A stretch of 64,000 nucleotides of DNA from Ensifer adhaerens (GCF_020035535.1 NZ_CP083350.1:2180501-2244500), one strand, 5' to 3'; shown: positions 32,636 to 43,127, numbered from the stretch's first letter. Numbers and translations: made by a program. Notes: a model not told the origin generated them from the letters alone.

Positions 32636-35403
32636 TGAGAGGTGACCGCAAGGATTTCAGAGGCGCTCCGGGAGCAGCCCTTTCCGATCGTCTGCGACAG
32701 CAGCAGGAACAGGCGCAGCGCCGTTCCGACATGTTTGCCTCCCGGAAAACTCGATCTAACGGGCCGTTCGCTGGCGGGCAGGATCGCGCAAATGAGAACC
32801 TCGTTGAAGGCAGAAACGCGGACGCATGGATCGAGGCGTTGCGGAAGGTTCCCTTGAAGGCGGTCGCTTGTGAACCGCTTCCACTCTCAGAGGTATACGA
32901 GAGCATATTGCGCGCGGCGGTCGGATCGATGGACCAAGGGAAGCCAGTCGTCGTGATGACATGGCCCGCAGGGGATATCTGCCTTTCGGCGGTTACATCC
33001 CTGCTGGCACTCGCAGATGTCGCGGCATGTCCGGGGGTTGAGGTCGAAGCCCACGGGGGCAGGGTGAATTCATTCGAGCGCCCGCGCGGTCTGAAGGCCC
33101 TCATTTATCCGTACGCCCGCACCACCCACGAAGCCGCGCGGGATATCCAAGTGGACCGCGACTACCTCTATCGCACACATATTGCCCATCTCACGAGGCA
33201 CACGAGCGGGAACGACGACCGTGAGGCGCTGAAAGACTACCACCAGATACTCAGCCGGGTGCGCACCCTCAATGGAAGGCGGAGAGACGGAAGTGTCCGC
33301 CCGGAGTTCGAACATCCGACACTGGATGAGATCATGCCACACGGCAACTGCGAGGGGACGGCCCATCCGAACGGCACGTTGCTCTGGAGGACGAGTTCGA
33401 GAACCGATCTAAAGGAGCACAACACGGCCCGCACCCACGCCGACGTGGGTAACAGCGCGAGCTACTTCCTATACGGGGCGCGCAGGGGAGATGAGATCGG
33501 CTTCCGCAAGATCCGGGGCGGTCTTGACCTGATCATCTTCGATCTCACGAAGAAGGGCCGGCTCAGACTCGGGGAAGACTGGGTCGTCACGATATCCCGG
33601 ATGTACCGTCACCTGCGCAAGTTGTTCCCCTTCGCGGGCGTAGTCGCCGTGACAGAGGATCCATGGTCTTTCGACAAGGCCAGATTCGGAATTTTCAATG
33701 ATGAGCCTTCGCAGCTGAGAAATCGTGTCGTCCGGCCGTCCAGGTCTTTGACGGTCACCGCAATCTCTTCTTCGATACTCTGTGATCGTACCGAAAAGCC
33801 GACTTGGGTCGGCGGAGGCGATGTCCGTGCGAAGGGGTTCAACGGCGAAGGCAGAGCGGTCGCGGAACAGCTCCGGGTCGTCCTTAATCGGCTTCATAGA
33901 GCTCGCGACCGGGATGGGGCCGCTGCTGTCAGTGACATCATGGGTAAGCTCCGGCGCGCTGCTTCGCTACCCGGCTCGCTGCACTCGCTCGCCGATCATC
34001 TCGTGAATGGAGAGGGGGAGACGGTAGCTATCAACGTGATGGACAACTACAGCATCGCGGAACAGGTCCGGTACCTCCGACAGCCCTCGTCGGCCGCCTT
34101 CGTCATCGGCGGCGAGGATCTCGCGGGTCCATTGCGCGAGGCCACGGCCGTCATGAAGCGGCTGAACCAAGCCACGCCGATGTCGTACATGCTCGAGGAT
34201 GAGGTCTCTGCCATACTGCATTCCTCCTCCAAAGCCCTCTTCATGTTCCGCAGTCAGATGATCGCCGAGTTCGCTCGAACTGCGCTGTGCAAGCGGCTGC
34301 CGAAACTTTCGAGCCGTCTCGAAAAGGAGATGATCGTCTTTTCGGGGCCAGGTGGACGTTTGGACGTAGCGGGCCTCCCAGTGTCGGAGCGGAACAAGTT
34401 CAAACGAATATACGTGGTTGCGCCGTCGCGGGACGGCGTACTGACCTTCTTTGCGCGCGAGTGGCTGCCTTCTGAGGTCTATGTCCTGGCGGACGGCGAC
34501 ACACTTGCCTATTCGTCCCGCGATGCCTTCCGGCTCGCAGATCAGGTCAAGGAACCTGAGATAGCGTCACGTCTCAGGAAATATGCGTCATCGGCGGCCG
34601 AGGAGATCGCTGGCCTCGGAATGTCGCCGATCGAAATCACCAAAACGCCGGATCTACCCGAGGAGCTTCAGTTTCCTTCAGAGTCGGTCATCAACCTCGC
34701 TGGGGACATACGTGCAGCCAGCGGCGATCTTCTGGAGCTCGCGATGGACAGCGGCCAGAAAATCATCGCGCGTCCAGGGACCGGCCTCGTTCGCCAGGAT
34801 CGATCGAAGTCCATCACAGCTTTCCGCCAGATCGAGGCGAAGGATGTGAAAGTGGGGGAAAATGTCTGCGTTATCAGCTCGGGTTTCGTTGACCGCGCAC
34901 GCCTTCTACTCAGCATCCCAGCGAATGCGTCAGAGGCAATCCGCGGATATCATCAGGATGTCGTTCGGAGGTTCTCTCTCCTCCCCGGCTTCCATGAGAC
35001 GGACAAGATACGGACCCTCATCGACCGGATCGGGGATCCCACCCTGCAGGTTCAGACGGTGCGGCGTTGGATTCATCTCGACAAACAATTGCAGGCGCCT
35101 CTCCACGAGGTTGTGACCCAAGCTCCACGAGAGCGGGAGACCTTCCTGAAATTCACGGCTGCACTCGGCATGAGCGATGATCTGGCCGGACGCTTCTGGC
35201 ACTGGGGCGTGAAGGCGCAGCGGAGCTTCAGGATGAAGGCGGGGATGGAATTCCACGATGCGTACCGGAACATCCTGACGGACCCGCATGCCGCGCTGGC
35301 CTTTGCAGGGGATGCTAAGCGCGTCTCTGAGATCGAAGGGCTGCAGCGCCTGGCAGAGGAAAACGTCAGTCAGGTGACATCGGTGAGGAGGTTCAAGCAG
35401 TGA
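32635..35403 (+). CDS. Large defence protein in the DrmE position
   Basis: A 922-residue protein starting at ATG 32635 after a GGAGG site. The N-terminus is basic and glutamine-rich. Later come V-V-V-M-T-W-P-A-G-D-I-C-L-S (about 100), a long region with no clear motif, and a C-terminus with F-W-H-W-G-V-K-A-Q-R-S-F and F-H-D-A-Y-R-N-I-L-T-D-P. I do not see helicase motifs. Its place just before a DrmA helicase and DrmB suggests a DrmE-type component, the large protein of class 2 DISARM with no assigned activity. That naming is tentative. One-base overlaps join it to both neighbours. Confidence 0.6.
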   Translation: MRGDRKDFRGAPGAALSDRLRQQQEQAQRRSDMFASRKTRSNGPFAGGQDRANENLVEGRNADAWIEALRKVPLKAVACEPLPLSEVYESILRAAVGSMDQGKPVVVMTWPAGDICLSAVTSLLALADVAACPGVEVEAHGGRVNSFERPRGLKALIYPYARTTHEAARDIQVDRDYLYRTHIAHLTRHTSGNDDREALKDYHQILSRVRTLNGRRRDGSVRPEFEHPTLDEIMPHGNCEGTAHPNGTLLWRTSSRTDLKEHNTARTHADVGNSASYFLYGARRGDEIGFRKIRGGLDLIIFDLTKKGRLRLGEDWVVTISRMYRHLRKLFPFAGVVAVTEDPWSFDKARFGIFNDEPSQLRNRVVRPSRSLTVTAISSSILCDRTEKPTWVGGGDVRAKGFNGEGRAVAEQLRVVLNRLHRARDRDGAAAVSDIMGKLRRAASLPGSLHSLADHLVNGEGETVAINVMDNYSIAEQVRYLRQPSSAAFVIGGEDLAGPLREATAVMKRLNQATPMSYMLEDEVSAILHSSSKALFMFRSQMIAEFARTALCKRLPKLSSRLEKEMIVFSGPGGRLDVAGLPVSERNKFKRIYVVAPSRDGVLTFFAREWLPSEVYVLADGDTLAYSSRDAFRLADQVKEPEIASRLRKYASSAAEEIAGLGMSPIEITKTPDLPEELQFPSESVINLAGDIRAASGDLLELAMDSGQKIIARPGTGLVRQDRSKSITAFRQIEAKDVKVGENVCVISSGFVDRARLLLSIPANASEAIRGYHQDVVRRFSLLPGFHETDKIRTLIDRIGDPTLQVQTVRRWIHLDKQLQAPLHEVVTQAPRERETFLKFTAALGMSDDLAGRFWHWGVKAQRSFRMKAGMEFHDAYRNILTDPHAALAFAGDAKRVSEIEGLQRLAEENVSQVTSVRRFKQ

Positions 35404-38400
35404 TGGTTCCAAAGAACGCCGCCGAGCTAGGGAAGATAGACGTCGAACTCAAGGAGGCCGTCTGCGATGCTCTCGTCAACATGATCGCCCGCAGGTCTAG
35501 CGGCACTGACGAGGCCGGACGCATCGTATACGGCAAGTCACCGCAACGGAGTGTGTTCTCCGGTCAGCTACTGCCTCGTCTCTCCAGCGCCGACGTTGAC
35601 GAAACTTCGGACATCCGGATCGCCGCCATCGGCATCGACTTCAACATGGATGCGGCCTCGACCTCCATTCTGGAGGCGAAGCCCAAATTCTCTGTCTATG
35701 TCCGCGTCCTTCCGACGTGGGAGGAGATTTCGAGCGATCGCTTTGGAATCAAGATCGACTTCAAGCTCCGCAACGACAAGAAGCGGGAAATTGACTGCAA
35801 GATCAAGGAGCGTCGAGAGGAGTTGTACGCGAGGGAGAATCTGGCGCAACCCGACTGGGGTTCTCTCGATCCTGACCAGCGGCAGCGGCTGAACCGTCGC
35901 CGCGAGGAGATCCAAAGCCAGGTTCGCACCAGCGTCTACGCCGAGTACGGGATCCGGCTTGACATCGGAAGCGCCATCCTGCGCGAGCCATCGGTTGACG
36001 AGCAGGAGGACGTTGGAGCCGCAACCGCCTCGGCTGATGGCGACGATGCCCTCGAATCCGAACCGAGACCGGACATCGGGCGACTCGTGACGGCTGGTGC
36101 GACGATCCCGGCATCCCTGCACTCGCCAGCGCCCATTCCTCCCAAGTGGATCAGAATTGATCTTGAGCTACCCGAATGCAGATGGGCCGCAGACCTGTCG
36201 GACGATGCCCTGAAATCGGTATTGTGGGAGCATTCCATCGCCATGAACGCCGCCATCACGGCGCAGCTTCGCAGCTGGCTTCAGGGCGAGGGATCAAAAG
36301 TGGCGTGGCGCGACCGAATGGTCACTCAAGCCGATGCCGCGAACGAAGAAAGCTGGAACAGCTTTGTCGAAAGCCTCGCGAATGAGACGGCGGATCCGAA
36401 GATTTTGCCGAGCCTCGCGGGAGTGGCTATGCGGATCGAGAGACAGCGCGACTTCTTGGATGCAAGTCGCCTATCGCTCCGGGTAACGCTGGACAATTCG
36501 TGTAAAGAACTCAGCAAGATCGATGCCCGGTTCCAGTGCAACGCCATCTTCGGCACCGGAGTTACGATACGTCTGGCCAAGGTCGCACATCGCCCGGTCA
36601 AGCTTGACCGAGTCGAGCCGTCCTACAGGTTTCGGGATTACATGAGCTACCCCGCAATCGGCCTGAACTGCGGCGTGGAGACGGACGAGCCGTCGGAGGG
36701 AGCCATCGAGCTATCCACAACGTGGGCACCTAGATTCAATCAGCCGCGAGTGGTGCCGAGGAACATCAGGCTCGAGTATCGATTCCGGCCGCTCGCCGAC
36801 GGCCATGACGTTTCGAAGCTCGGCATACTCGTTGACGAATATCGAACCTGGATCGATGAGCAGCAGGCAACGCTGAAGGGTTCAATCACTCAGGGGCTCG
36901 GATATGAGGATGGAGAACGTGAGCGAGCGCGCTTCGAAGAGGATGTTGCAGGACAGCGCACGGAGGCGCGCCATATCGAGCAGGGGATCAATATTCTCGT
37001 AGCCTCACGCCAGGCAGCACTTGCGGTGGCGAACGCCTCCGGTTCAGAACGCGAGCTTTTGATCCGCAAGTCGATTCCATGGCGCTCATGGCTAATGCTG
37101 AACGAGTCCTTCGCGCGTCGTGACGAAAAAACGGGCCTCAAAGACAGAGGCTGGAGACTGTTCCAGCTTGCGTTCATTCTCGCTCACATACCCACGTTTG
37201 CCTCGAGGCTCGAGGAATTCTCCGAATTCTTCGACGCGGATCGAGACGAAATCTCCGCGAGCCTGCTCTACTTCCCCACCGGAGGCGGAAAATCGGAAGC
37301 CTTCTACGGCGCCCTGGTTTTCGCCATTTTCCTCGACAGGCTTCGGGGTAAGGACCGCGGGATCACGGCGATGATCCGATATCCACTGAGGCTGCTCACG
37401 CTGCAGCAGGCGCAACGTCTCCTGAAGCTCATCGTCTGGAGTGAGATCGTTCGAACGGAGAATGGAGCGGGATCTTGGCCAATCGAGATTGGCTTCTGGG
37501 TCGGCGCATCCAACACACCGAACCGTTTTGCCAAGATTGGACCCGATCTGCCAGATCTCGCAACCCAGAGTAAGGGCGATGACTTCGCCCTGGCGGCCAA
37601 CTCCGAGGCGAAGCGCTACCAGGACGCACAGGCATCCTACAACAAGGTTCCGGCTTGCCCGTGTTGTGGCGAAGCGACAGGTCTGAGGAGATACAGGGCA
37701 GCCGGAGGGAAGGAGCGGGCTGTCATCGTTTGCTTCGACGAGAAATGCGACTGGAACAGGTCGCATGGCAGGATCGCTCCCCTGCCGTTCTTGCTCACCG
37801 ATGACACGATCTATCAGCGCGCGCCGGCTATCCTTCTCGGGACAGTGGACAAGCTGGCCATGATCGGCCAAACCACCACGACAATCACGGACATTCTGGG
37901 CATGTTCGGGCTCGCTCGATGGATCGGACCCGATGGCCATTTCTCCAATCCGTTCCAAGAGCAGGATCTCGCGAGAGGACCACAGAGCGTCGGCGCCTCT
38001 CCCGTGTTTCCCGCCTACGACGGCGGGAAGAAGATCTTCAAGGATCCTTTCCCCAGCCTTATCATCCAGGACGAAGCTCATCTTCTTGAAGAGAGCCTAG
38101 GTACCTTCAGCGGTCTCTTCGACACCCTTCTTGAAAAAACGCTCATTTCGATCGACGATATCTGCGGGAAGCAGCTTAAAGTCGCTGGATATCGCGACGA
38201 GCAGGGGAAGTGGTCACCGCGCCTTCCAAAGATCATCGCCGCGACCGCAACGATCAGTGATCCTGAACGCCAGATCAAGACACTCTATCAGCGCAAGCCT
38301 GTGCGGTATCCGTACCCGGGGCCGGACATCTATCGTTCATTCTTCTCCGAACCCCAGGAGGCTCCTTCCGCGAACGGCGAACGGTCGGCCCTTGCGCAGT

Positions 38401-39737
38401 CGTTGCCACCACATCTAGCTCCAGAGGCCACCACACCGCTGATGCGCCTATACGTGTCGCTGATGACCAATGGAGCGACCCACACGGTGACAACGGTAGG
38501 TGTACTCAGTTCCTTCCATGCGATCGTCACGGGTCTCTGGCAGGATCTGCTTGACCCGTTAAAGACGCAGGCCGCCGTCGCAGCGCTTGCTGCGGCAGTC
38601 TCACCGGGGCGGGCTGGCAATTGGCGCAGAGCCGCGATCCAGCGAGCGGCCGGCGAAGGGAGAGCCGACGAGATCATGGCACTCGTCGATCTCCATCGCA
38701 TTGCGCTCGCTTACGTCACGAACAAGAAAGGCGGCGACCAAGTCATCGATGCCCTTCACACGGCGGTCGCGCAAAAACACGAGGTCGCAGGCCTGCCCCA
38801 CGATCGCTTTGTCAGTCGCCTGATTTCTGGGGGCATCGACATGCAGGAGATCCAAAGCGTCATGAAGCTCGCGGAGACGCCCTTCGAAGGAGGGGCCTAT
38901 CCGAGTATCGGAGACACCCTCAGAAACATCGTCGCCACGTCCGCAATCAGTCACGGCGTGGACGTGGACAGGTTCAACAGCATGTTCTTTGCTGGCCTTC
39001 CCTCAGATATTGCCGAGTATATCCAAGCTTCCAGTCGCGTCGGCCGCACCCACGTCGGGTTCGTGATGCTTCTGCCGACCCCGCAGAGCCGTAGGGACCG
39101 GTATGTGATCGAGACGCACGACATATTCCACCGTTTCCTCGAGCGGATGATCGCGCCACCTGCCGTCGAGCGGTGGTCGGAGACCGCGATCGAACGGGTT
39201 CGACCCTCCTACGTCCAAACCTGGGCGATGCTGAAGGACGCAAGCGCGTTTCGGAGCCTTCCCGACGAGCGGAAGTCACAGTTCAAGACGCATGACTCAA
39301 CCAGGGTGCTCAGCAACTTGGCCCGGGCAGACAATGTCCGCTTCGCCAGCGACATTGGTCACTTCATGCTCGATGCCTTGGGTGTCGCAGGCCGCGGCCC
39401 GGAAAAGATCGGGGAACCACCTGCGCGCGATTTCTATAGAGGGCGGACAGATGCCGCCGCGCAGGTGTTAGGGAGGGCAATAAGGGACTTGGACATAACC
39501 GCCCGGCTTCGGACGTTCTGGGAGGAGCAGGACTCCAAGCTCCGAATGCCCATGACATCGCTGCGGGACGTGGATGAGGCGGGCATCATCCGGGCCTCTG
39601 ATTATGACCGCGGATCGAGAGGTGGCTCCAGGGAAATGAGCCTGGATGACATTGCCATCGCAATGAAGATCATCCGGCGGCAACGCGGCGATGCTGCTGA
39701 AACGGACACAGATTTCGACGAGATTGCGGGAGACTGA
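35403..39737 (+). CDS. drmA: DrmA-like DISARM helicase
   Basis: A 1,444-residue superfamily-2 helicase. Walker A is F-P-T-G-G-G-K-S-E-A-F (Thr at about residue 626), Walker B D-E-A-H at about 890, motif III A-A-T-A-T-I-S, and motif VI A-S-S-R-V-G-R near 1210. The insert between the RecA lobes carries a zinc-finger-like set: C752-x-x-C755 and C777-x4-C782. The N-terminal 500 residues are typical of DrmA and lack enzymatic motifs. DrmA with DrmB forms the DISARM core, loading on foreign DNA and controlled by methylation. It is one base pair overlapped with the upstream gene and 1 bp from drmB. Confidence 0.85.
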   Translation: MVPKNAAELGKIDVELKEAVCDALVNMIARRSSGTDEAGRIVYGKSPQRSVFSGQLLPRLSSADVDETSDIRIAAIGIDFNMDAASTSILEAKPKFSVYVRVLPTWEEISSDRFGIKIDFKLRNDKKREIDCKIKERREELYARENLAQPDWGSLDPDQRQRLNRRREEIQSQVRTSVYAEYGIRLDIGSAILREPSVDEQEDVGAATASADGDDALESEPRPDIGRLVTAGATIPASLHSPAPIPPKWIRIDLELPECRWAADLSDDALKSVLWEHSIAMNAAITAQLRSWLQGEGSKVAWRDRMVTQADAANEESWNSFVESLANETADPKILPSLAGVAMRIERQRDFLDASRLSLRVTLDNSCKELSKIDARFQCNAIFGTGVTIRLAKVAHRPVKLDRVEPSYRFRDYMSYPAIGLNCGVETDEPSEGAIELSTTWAPRFNQPRVVPRNIRLEYRFRPLADGHDVSKLGILVDEYRTWIDEQQATLKGSITQGLGYEDGERERARFEEDVAGQRTEARHIEQGINILVASRQAALAVANASGSERELLIRKSIPWRSWLMLNESFARRDEKTGLKDRGWRLFQLAFILAHIPTFASRLEEFSEFFDADRDEISASLLYFPTGGGKSEAFYGALVFAIFLDRLRGKDRGITAMIRYPLRLLTLQQAQRLLKLIVWSEIVRTENGAGSWPIEIGFWVGASNTPNRFAKIGPDLPDLATQSKGDDFALAANSEAKRYQDAQASYNKVPACPCCGEATGLRRYRAAGGKERAVIVCFDEKCDWNRSHGRIAPLPFLLTDDTIYQRAPAILLGTVDKLAMIGQTTTTITDILGMFGLARWIGPDGHFSNPFQEQDLARGPQSVGASPVFPAYDGGKKIFKDPFPSLIIQDEAHLLEESLGTFSGLFDTLLEKTLISIDDICGKQLKVAGYRDEQGKWSPRLPKIIAATATISDPERQIKTLYQRKPVRYPYPGPDIYRSFFSEPQEAPSANGERSALAQSLPPHLAPEATTPLMRLYVSLMTNGATHTVTTVGVLSSFHAIVTGLWQDLLDPLKTQAAVAALAAAVSPGRAGNWRRAAIQRAAGEGRADEIMALVDLHRIALAYVTNKKGGDQVIDALHTAVAQKHEVAGLPHDRFVSRLISGGIDMQEIQSVMKLAETPFEGGAYPSIGDTLRNIVATSAISHGVDVDRFNSMFFAGLPSDIAEYIQASSRVGRTHVGFVMLLPTPQSRRDRYVIETHDIFHRFLERMIAPPAVERWSETAIERVRPSYVQTWAMLKDASAFRSLPDERKSQFKTHDSTRVLSNLARADNVRFASDIGHFMLDALGVAGRGPEKIGEPPARDFYRGRTDAAAQVLGRAIRDLDITARLRTFWEEQDSKLRMPMTSLRDVDEAGIIRASDYDRGSRGGSREMSLDDIAIAMKIIRRQRGDAAETDTDFDEIAGD

Positions 39738-39738
39738 A

Positions 39739-41949
39739 ATGAAGGGAGGGGGAAAGACAGGCCATATGGCGCGCGCGCAGGGCAGGCAGCGGGAGGAAGA
39801 AACCAGCAAGAAGGCGGGGCCGCCGATGATGCAGCGCTCGCGGGCACAGATCGCCACGTCATACGCACCTGGGGTTCTCATGACCTGGGAAGGCGGGCGC
39901 GGGATCTGCAAATCGGTGCCCATCAGGCAACCCTTCGCAGAAAAACTTCCGCGCAATGTCAGCGACACCATCTTCGAGGGTGTCAAGCAATTCGCGCAGA
40001 GTTGGCATGTTCGGGCGCGAGAGGCATGTCCAACCGCACCCGATGAATTCATTCTCGATGAGGCCTTCTACGACATCGAGACTGGAGAAATCGCCGTAGA
40101 TCAGGCGCAATTCGTGCTGAACCAGCCAAACCTCATCGGCTACGTGCCTTATCCTCTGCTCTTCCAATGCGGGGAATGTGGCAGAGTTCACGAGTTCAAG
40201 AGCGTCGCCGAGCTGGCGAAGAAGAAGCTTCCCGCCGCATGCAAGGACCATCCTTCACGGTGGACGCAGGTCGATGTCGTGTATGCCCACTGGTATGGCA
40301 CGATACAGCCGCTCAGCCCGTATAACTGGACGGTGAGCGACGACGGGAAGGAAGTGCGACAGATAGAGCGGTGCACGTGTGGCTGGCAGCAGTTCATCCT
40401 GAGAAACAAGGCACCCGTTTTCTCCGAATGGAAGTACGTCTGCGAAAGCTGTGGCACACAGCGCGATCTCAAGAAGGCTGAGAAGGACGTCTTGCAGACG
40501 CTGAAGATCGACAGCCTCAAGCCGGGCGGTCAGTCGTTCGAGTTCATCCAGGTCGACATGCTGCCGGTGTCATATCGAGCGAGCAGCACCTTCTATCCCC
40601 AGAGAGGCAGCTTCATCGAAGTGCGGGAGACGAAGGTCGTCCAGTTGATGAAACCGGACAGGAAGGATGAGCTTCTTCAAAAACTCGCTTCCATCCACTC
40701 CATCCCATACGAGGAACCCTCCGACGCAGAGATAGAGCAGGCGCTCATTCGCGAACAGAGACAGAACGAGTGGAGCGAGTATCAAAACGCCCGCAACATG
40801 ATAAAAACCTTTACCGCCGGCTCCGCATTGACCCAAAGCTTCGAGGAAGGGGTCAGGCGTCTGAGGGAGAAATGGTTCTCGGATGGCGTCATCGAGCGGG
40901 GTCGGCTCGCAAGTGACGAAATCGTGGTCGCTGTCGACGCGCGCCAGGAATGGGCCCAGAAGTTTGACCCGATCCGCCTTACCGTCGAGCACGCCGCGTT
41001 CGTTGAAGAACACATCCGGGAGGGGCAGCGAGGGCTTCGCAAGACGGCGATAGACGTGACGGAGCCGGATATCACCCTGCACGAGAAAGCTGGGATCGCT
41101 GAAGAACTGAGGCGCTACCAGGCCGATGTCCGGGGCATACTCAAGTCAACCGGTATCAGCGAAATGTTCCTTCTTCGAAGCTTGCCCATCTGCGAGTACA
41201 GCTTCGGGTTCACCAGGGTTTCGGCGACACCCGTCTATGAACGCGAGTCCAACAACCGCAGAGTCCCAATGCCCGTTCGATTAGTGGCCTTCGATAGCAT
41301 GAAGGGCGGCGGGCGGCCAATCTATGTGACCCAACAGAAGAACGAAGCTCTCTACATCAGGCTGGACGAGCAGCGAGTTCTCCGATGGCTTGAACGAAAC
41401 GGAGTTTCCGGCCTTCCGGCCGACGGTGCCAGTCTGGCCCGCAGATACCTTGAGACATACAGTGATTTCGGTCAGTTCCTGGATCGTTTCAAGGACAGGG
41501 AGAGGCAGGGGATGTCACGAGAGCTTGCGCCCTACGTGTTCATGCTCCTGCATTCCATGTCACACCAGCTCATTCACTCTCTCGCTGACGCGTCCGGGTT
41601 GGACAGGGATGGCATCGGCGAATACATCTTCCCGGCGGACCTCGCCTTAACGATCTACCGCAAAGGCATGACTGCCGACCTCGGCAACATCTCCGCGATG
41701 TGGCGCAACCACGCTATGGATTTCCTCAGGCGGTCGATTGAGCTGCGCATGTTGAGATGCGGCTCTGGCAGTCTTTGTGACAGCCGAGGAGGCGCGTGCC
41801 CCGCTTGTATCATGGTTAGCGAGGTGTCGTGCAGCGCATCGAACCTGCTTTTGTCGCGGTCGGTCCTCAAAGGCGGCCCGGCGCCGCAGTGGGAGGCGCT
41901 GGGTTCTCCAGATATCGTCGGCTACTTCGACAAGGACCTTAACCCATGA
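39739..41949 (+). CDS. drmB: DrmB-like DUF1998 protein
   Basis: I start at ATG 39739, just after the DrmA stop. The 736-residue protein has two early zinc-binding pairs (C-G-E-C-G-R, and C-E-S-C-G-T later) and a C-terminal DUF1998 region. That region has H-S-M-S-H-Q-L-I-H, then I-F-P-A-D-L-A-L-T-I and a cysteine set in C-D-S-R-G-G-A-C-P-A-C. DUF1998 following a DrmA helicase is the DISARM hallmark: the two proteins form the complex that senses incoming DNA. No other DISARM gene of known type follows. A small ORF is coupled by a 4-bp overlap. Confidence 0.85.
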   Translation: MKGGGKTGHMARAQGRQREEETSKKAGPPMMQRSRAQIATSYAPGVLMTWEGGRGICKSVPIRQPFAEKLPRNVSDTIFEGVKQFAQSWHVRAREACPTAPDEFILDEAFYDIETGEIAVDQAQFVLNQPNLIGYVPYPLLFQCGECGRVHEFKSVAELAKKKLPAACKDHPSRWTQVDVVYAHWYGTIQPLSPYNWTVSDDGKEVRQIERCTCGWQQFILRNKAPVFSEWKYVCESCGTQRDLKKAEKDVLQTLKIDSLKPGGQSFEFIQVDMLPVSYRASSTFYPQRGSFIEVRETKVVQLMKPDRKDELLQKLASIHSIPYEEPSDAEIEQALIREQRQNEWSEYQNARNMIKTFTAGSALTQSFEEGVRRLREKWFSDGVIERGRLASDEIVVAVDARQEWAQKFDPIRLTVEHAAFVEEHIREGQRGLRKTAIDVTEPDITLHEKAGIAEELRRYQADVRGILKSTGISEMFLLRSLPICEYSFGFTRVSATPVYERESNNRRVPMPVRLVAFDSMKGGGRPIYVTQQKNEALYIRLDEQRVLRWLERNGVSGLPADGASLARRYLETYSDFGQFLDRFKDRERQGMSRELAPYVFMLLHSMSHQLIHSLADASGLDRDGIGEYIFPADLALTIYRKGMTADLGNISAMWRNHAMDFLRRSIELRMLRCGSGSLCDSRGGACPACIMVSEVSCSASNLLLSRSVLKGGPAPQWEALGSPDIVGYFDKDLNP

Positions 41950-42218
41950 CAACTGTTCCGCTTGCACCTCAAGGCACTGCTCGTCGCGTAGTGACCATGC
42001 CGCCGTCGCCCAGCCGCATCGAGCGGGTGCTTGAGAGGAATCCCGCAAGCGCGCTCCTGGCTTTCACTCAGGAGGAATGCCCTTTTGCGGGACATGACGC
42101 TGCAGCCGAGAACTGGCTCAGGCATCACACGTCTCCGTATATGAGAAGCTGCTTGCAGCCCCTGAAATCGGTTAGAAGCAGCGTTCGAACTCTACGCTTC
42201 CCAAACTCGGTCGTTTGA
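41946..42218 (+). CDS. Small ORF coupled to drmB
   Basis: The ATG lies inside the drmB stop (ATGA), which suggests translational coupling. It encodes 90 residues: a proline/arginine-rich start, then a helical part (A-L-L-A-F-T-Q-E-E-C-P-F-A-G-H-D) and a basic tail. Classical DISARM has the phospholipase D-type nuclease DrmC around this position. I see no HKD motif, so this is either an unrelated small subunit or a truncated replacement. The last third looks less coding-like. Confidence 0.42.
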   Translation: MTTVPLAPQGTARRVVTMPPSPSRIERVLERNPASALLAFTQEECPFAGHDAAAENWLRHHTSPYMRSCLQPLKSVRSSVRTLRFPNSVV

Positions 42219-42841
42219 TAGCCGAATGCATTGATGGAAGCTCGCCCAGGGAGCTGAGCTGTCGAACGACAAAAGTGACCGATGCGTCAAAGGAAACTGC
42301 GCTGAACTTCGAATAAAACCCTGAATTTCCACTGAAAGTTTAATGCCTAATATTCGCCGAACGCCACTGGAACACGGCGTGTACGAAAGAGCATTTCTAA
42401 CCCATTCGGAGTATCGAACATTTTGACCGGTCTTCTCAGGAAGGTCGCCTATCGGTTGATAACAGGGGAATTAAGCGAAGAGCTGAAGAGAACGATCAGA
42501 GAACGGAGTATTTCGCGAACTTAGGCTCGAAAACCCTACAGATTTCAGGGTCTCGGGTATGAGCGTTTTAAAGACCCCGTTCCCCCGGACGCCCAGATCC
42601 ATTGCGGAACTTTTGAGCGGCAGCAGGAATGTGGGCTCAAAGAAACCCGTACCATGCCTGGGTTCCGAATTCTCCAGGTCATCCTGATCGGTGCCCTCTG
42701 CCTTCAGTTTTTCAGTCTGCACGGTACTCTCGGAGCGACCGCGTATGTCGATCGCCATGGCCCCGCCGTCTGCACAAAGTCTCAGTGCTGTGCCGTTCTA
42801 TCATGGGGATGCGGCGGAAAGGGCATCCTCCTGTCGCTCGG
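42219..42841. other. Non-coding region after the DISARM-like operon
   Basis: About 620 bp with no convincing gene. It is AT-richer than its flanks around 42290-42560 and holds only short ORFs of shadow-like composition. No tRNA, repeat or clear att site was seen by eye. It is the natural place for an island boundary. Confidence 0.4.
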
Positions 42842-43113
42842 CTATAGAAACCTTCGGCGCGCATCCCTTGCCATACGGCGGACGCACCAGCGAGCATACA
42901 GCGACCCCACCAACGAGCCCAGCAGCTTGCCCGCGAGCGTGCCCGGATAGTCGTAGTCGATGAACACGCGCTGCCTCGGAGCCGCGCCGTCGGGCTCGAT
43001 CTCAAATTCCATCCGGTAGGTTCTGATGACTAGCAGGTCCTGATCGATGACCGTCTCGCCGCGCGGCTGCCAGTCTGCCAATGCGTCGGTGCGGCGGTCG
43101 GTCGCAACTTTCC
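42842..43113 (-). pseudogene. 3' fragment of an SRPBCC-family gene
   Basis: The minus strand reads as the C-terminal half of an SRPBCC (polyketide cyclase/START-like) protein: V-I-D-Q-D-L-L-V-I-R-T-Y-R-M-E-F-E-I, then V-F-I-D-Y-D-Y-P-G-T-L-A-G-K-L-L and an arginine-rich helix at the stop. Upstream of about 43113 the frame passes into the promoter of the copper operon and loses family sequence. The N-terminal half is missing, consistent with a deletion junction next to the metal-efflux genes. Confidence 0.6.
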
Positions 43114-43127
43114 GTGAGCGTCTTCCA

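Noticed and set aside
37092..38081. 329-codon minus-strand ORF
   Set aside because: Antisense to the DrmA-like helicase core; no domain.
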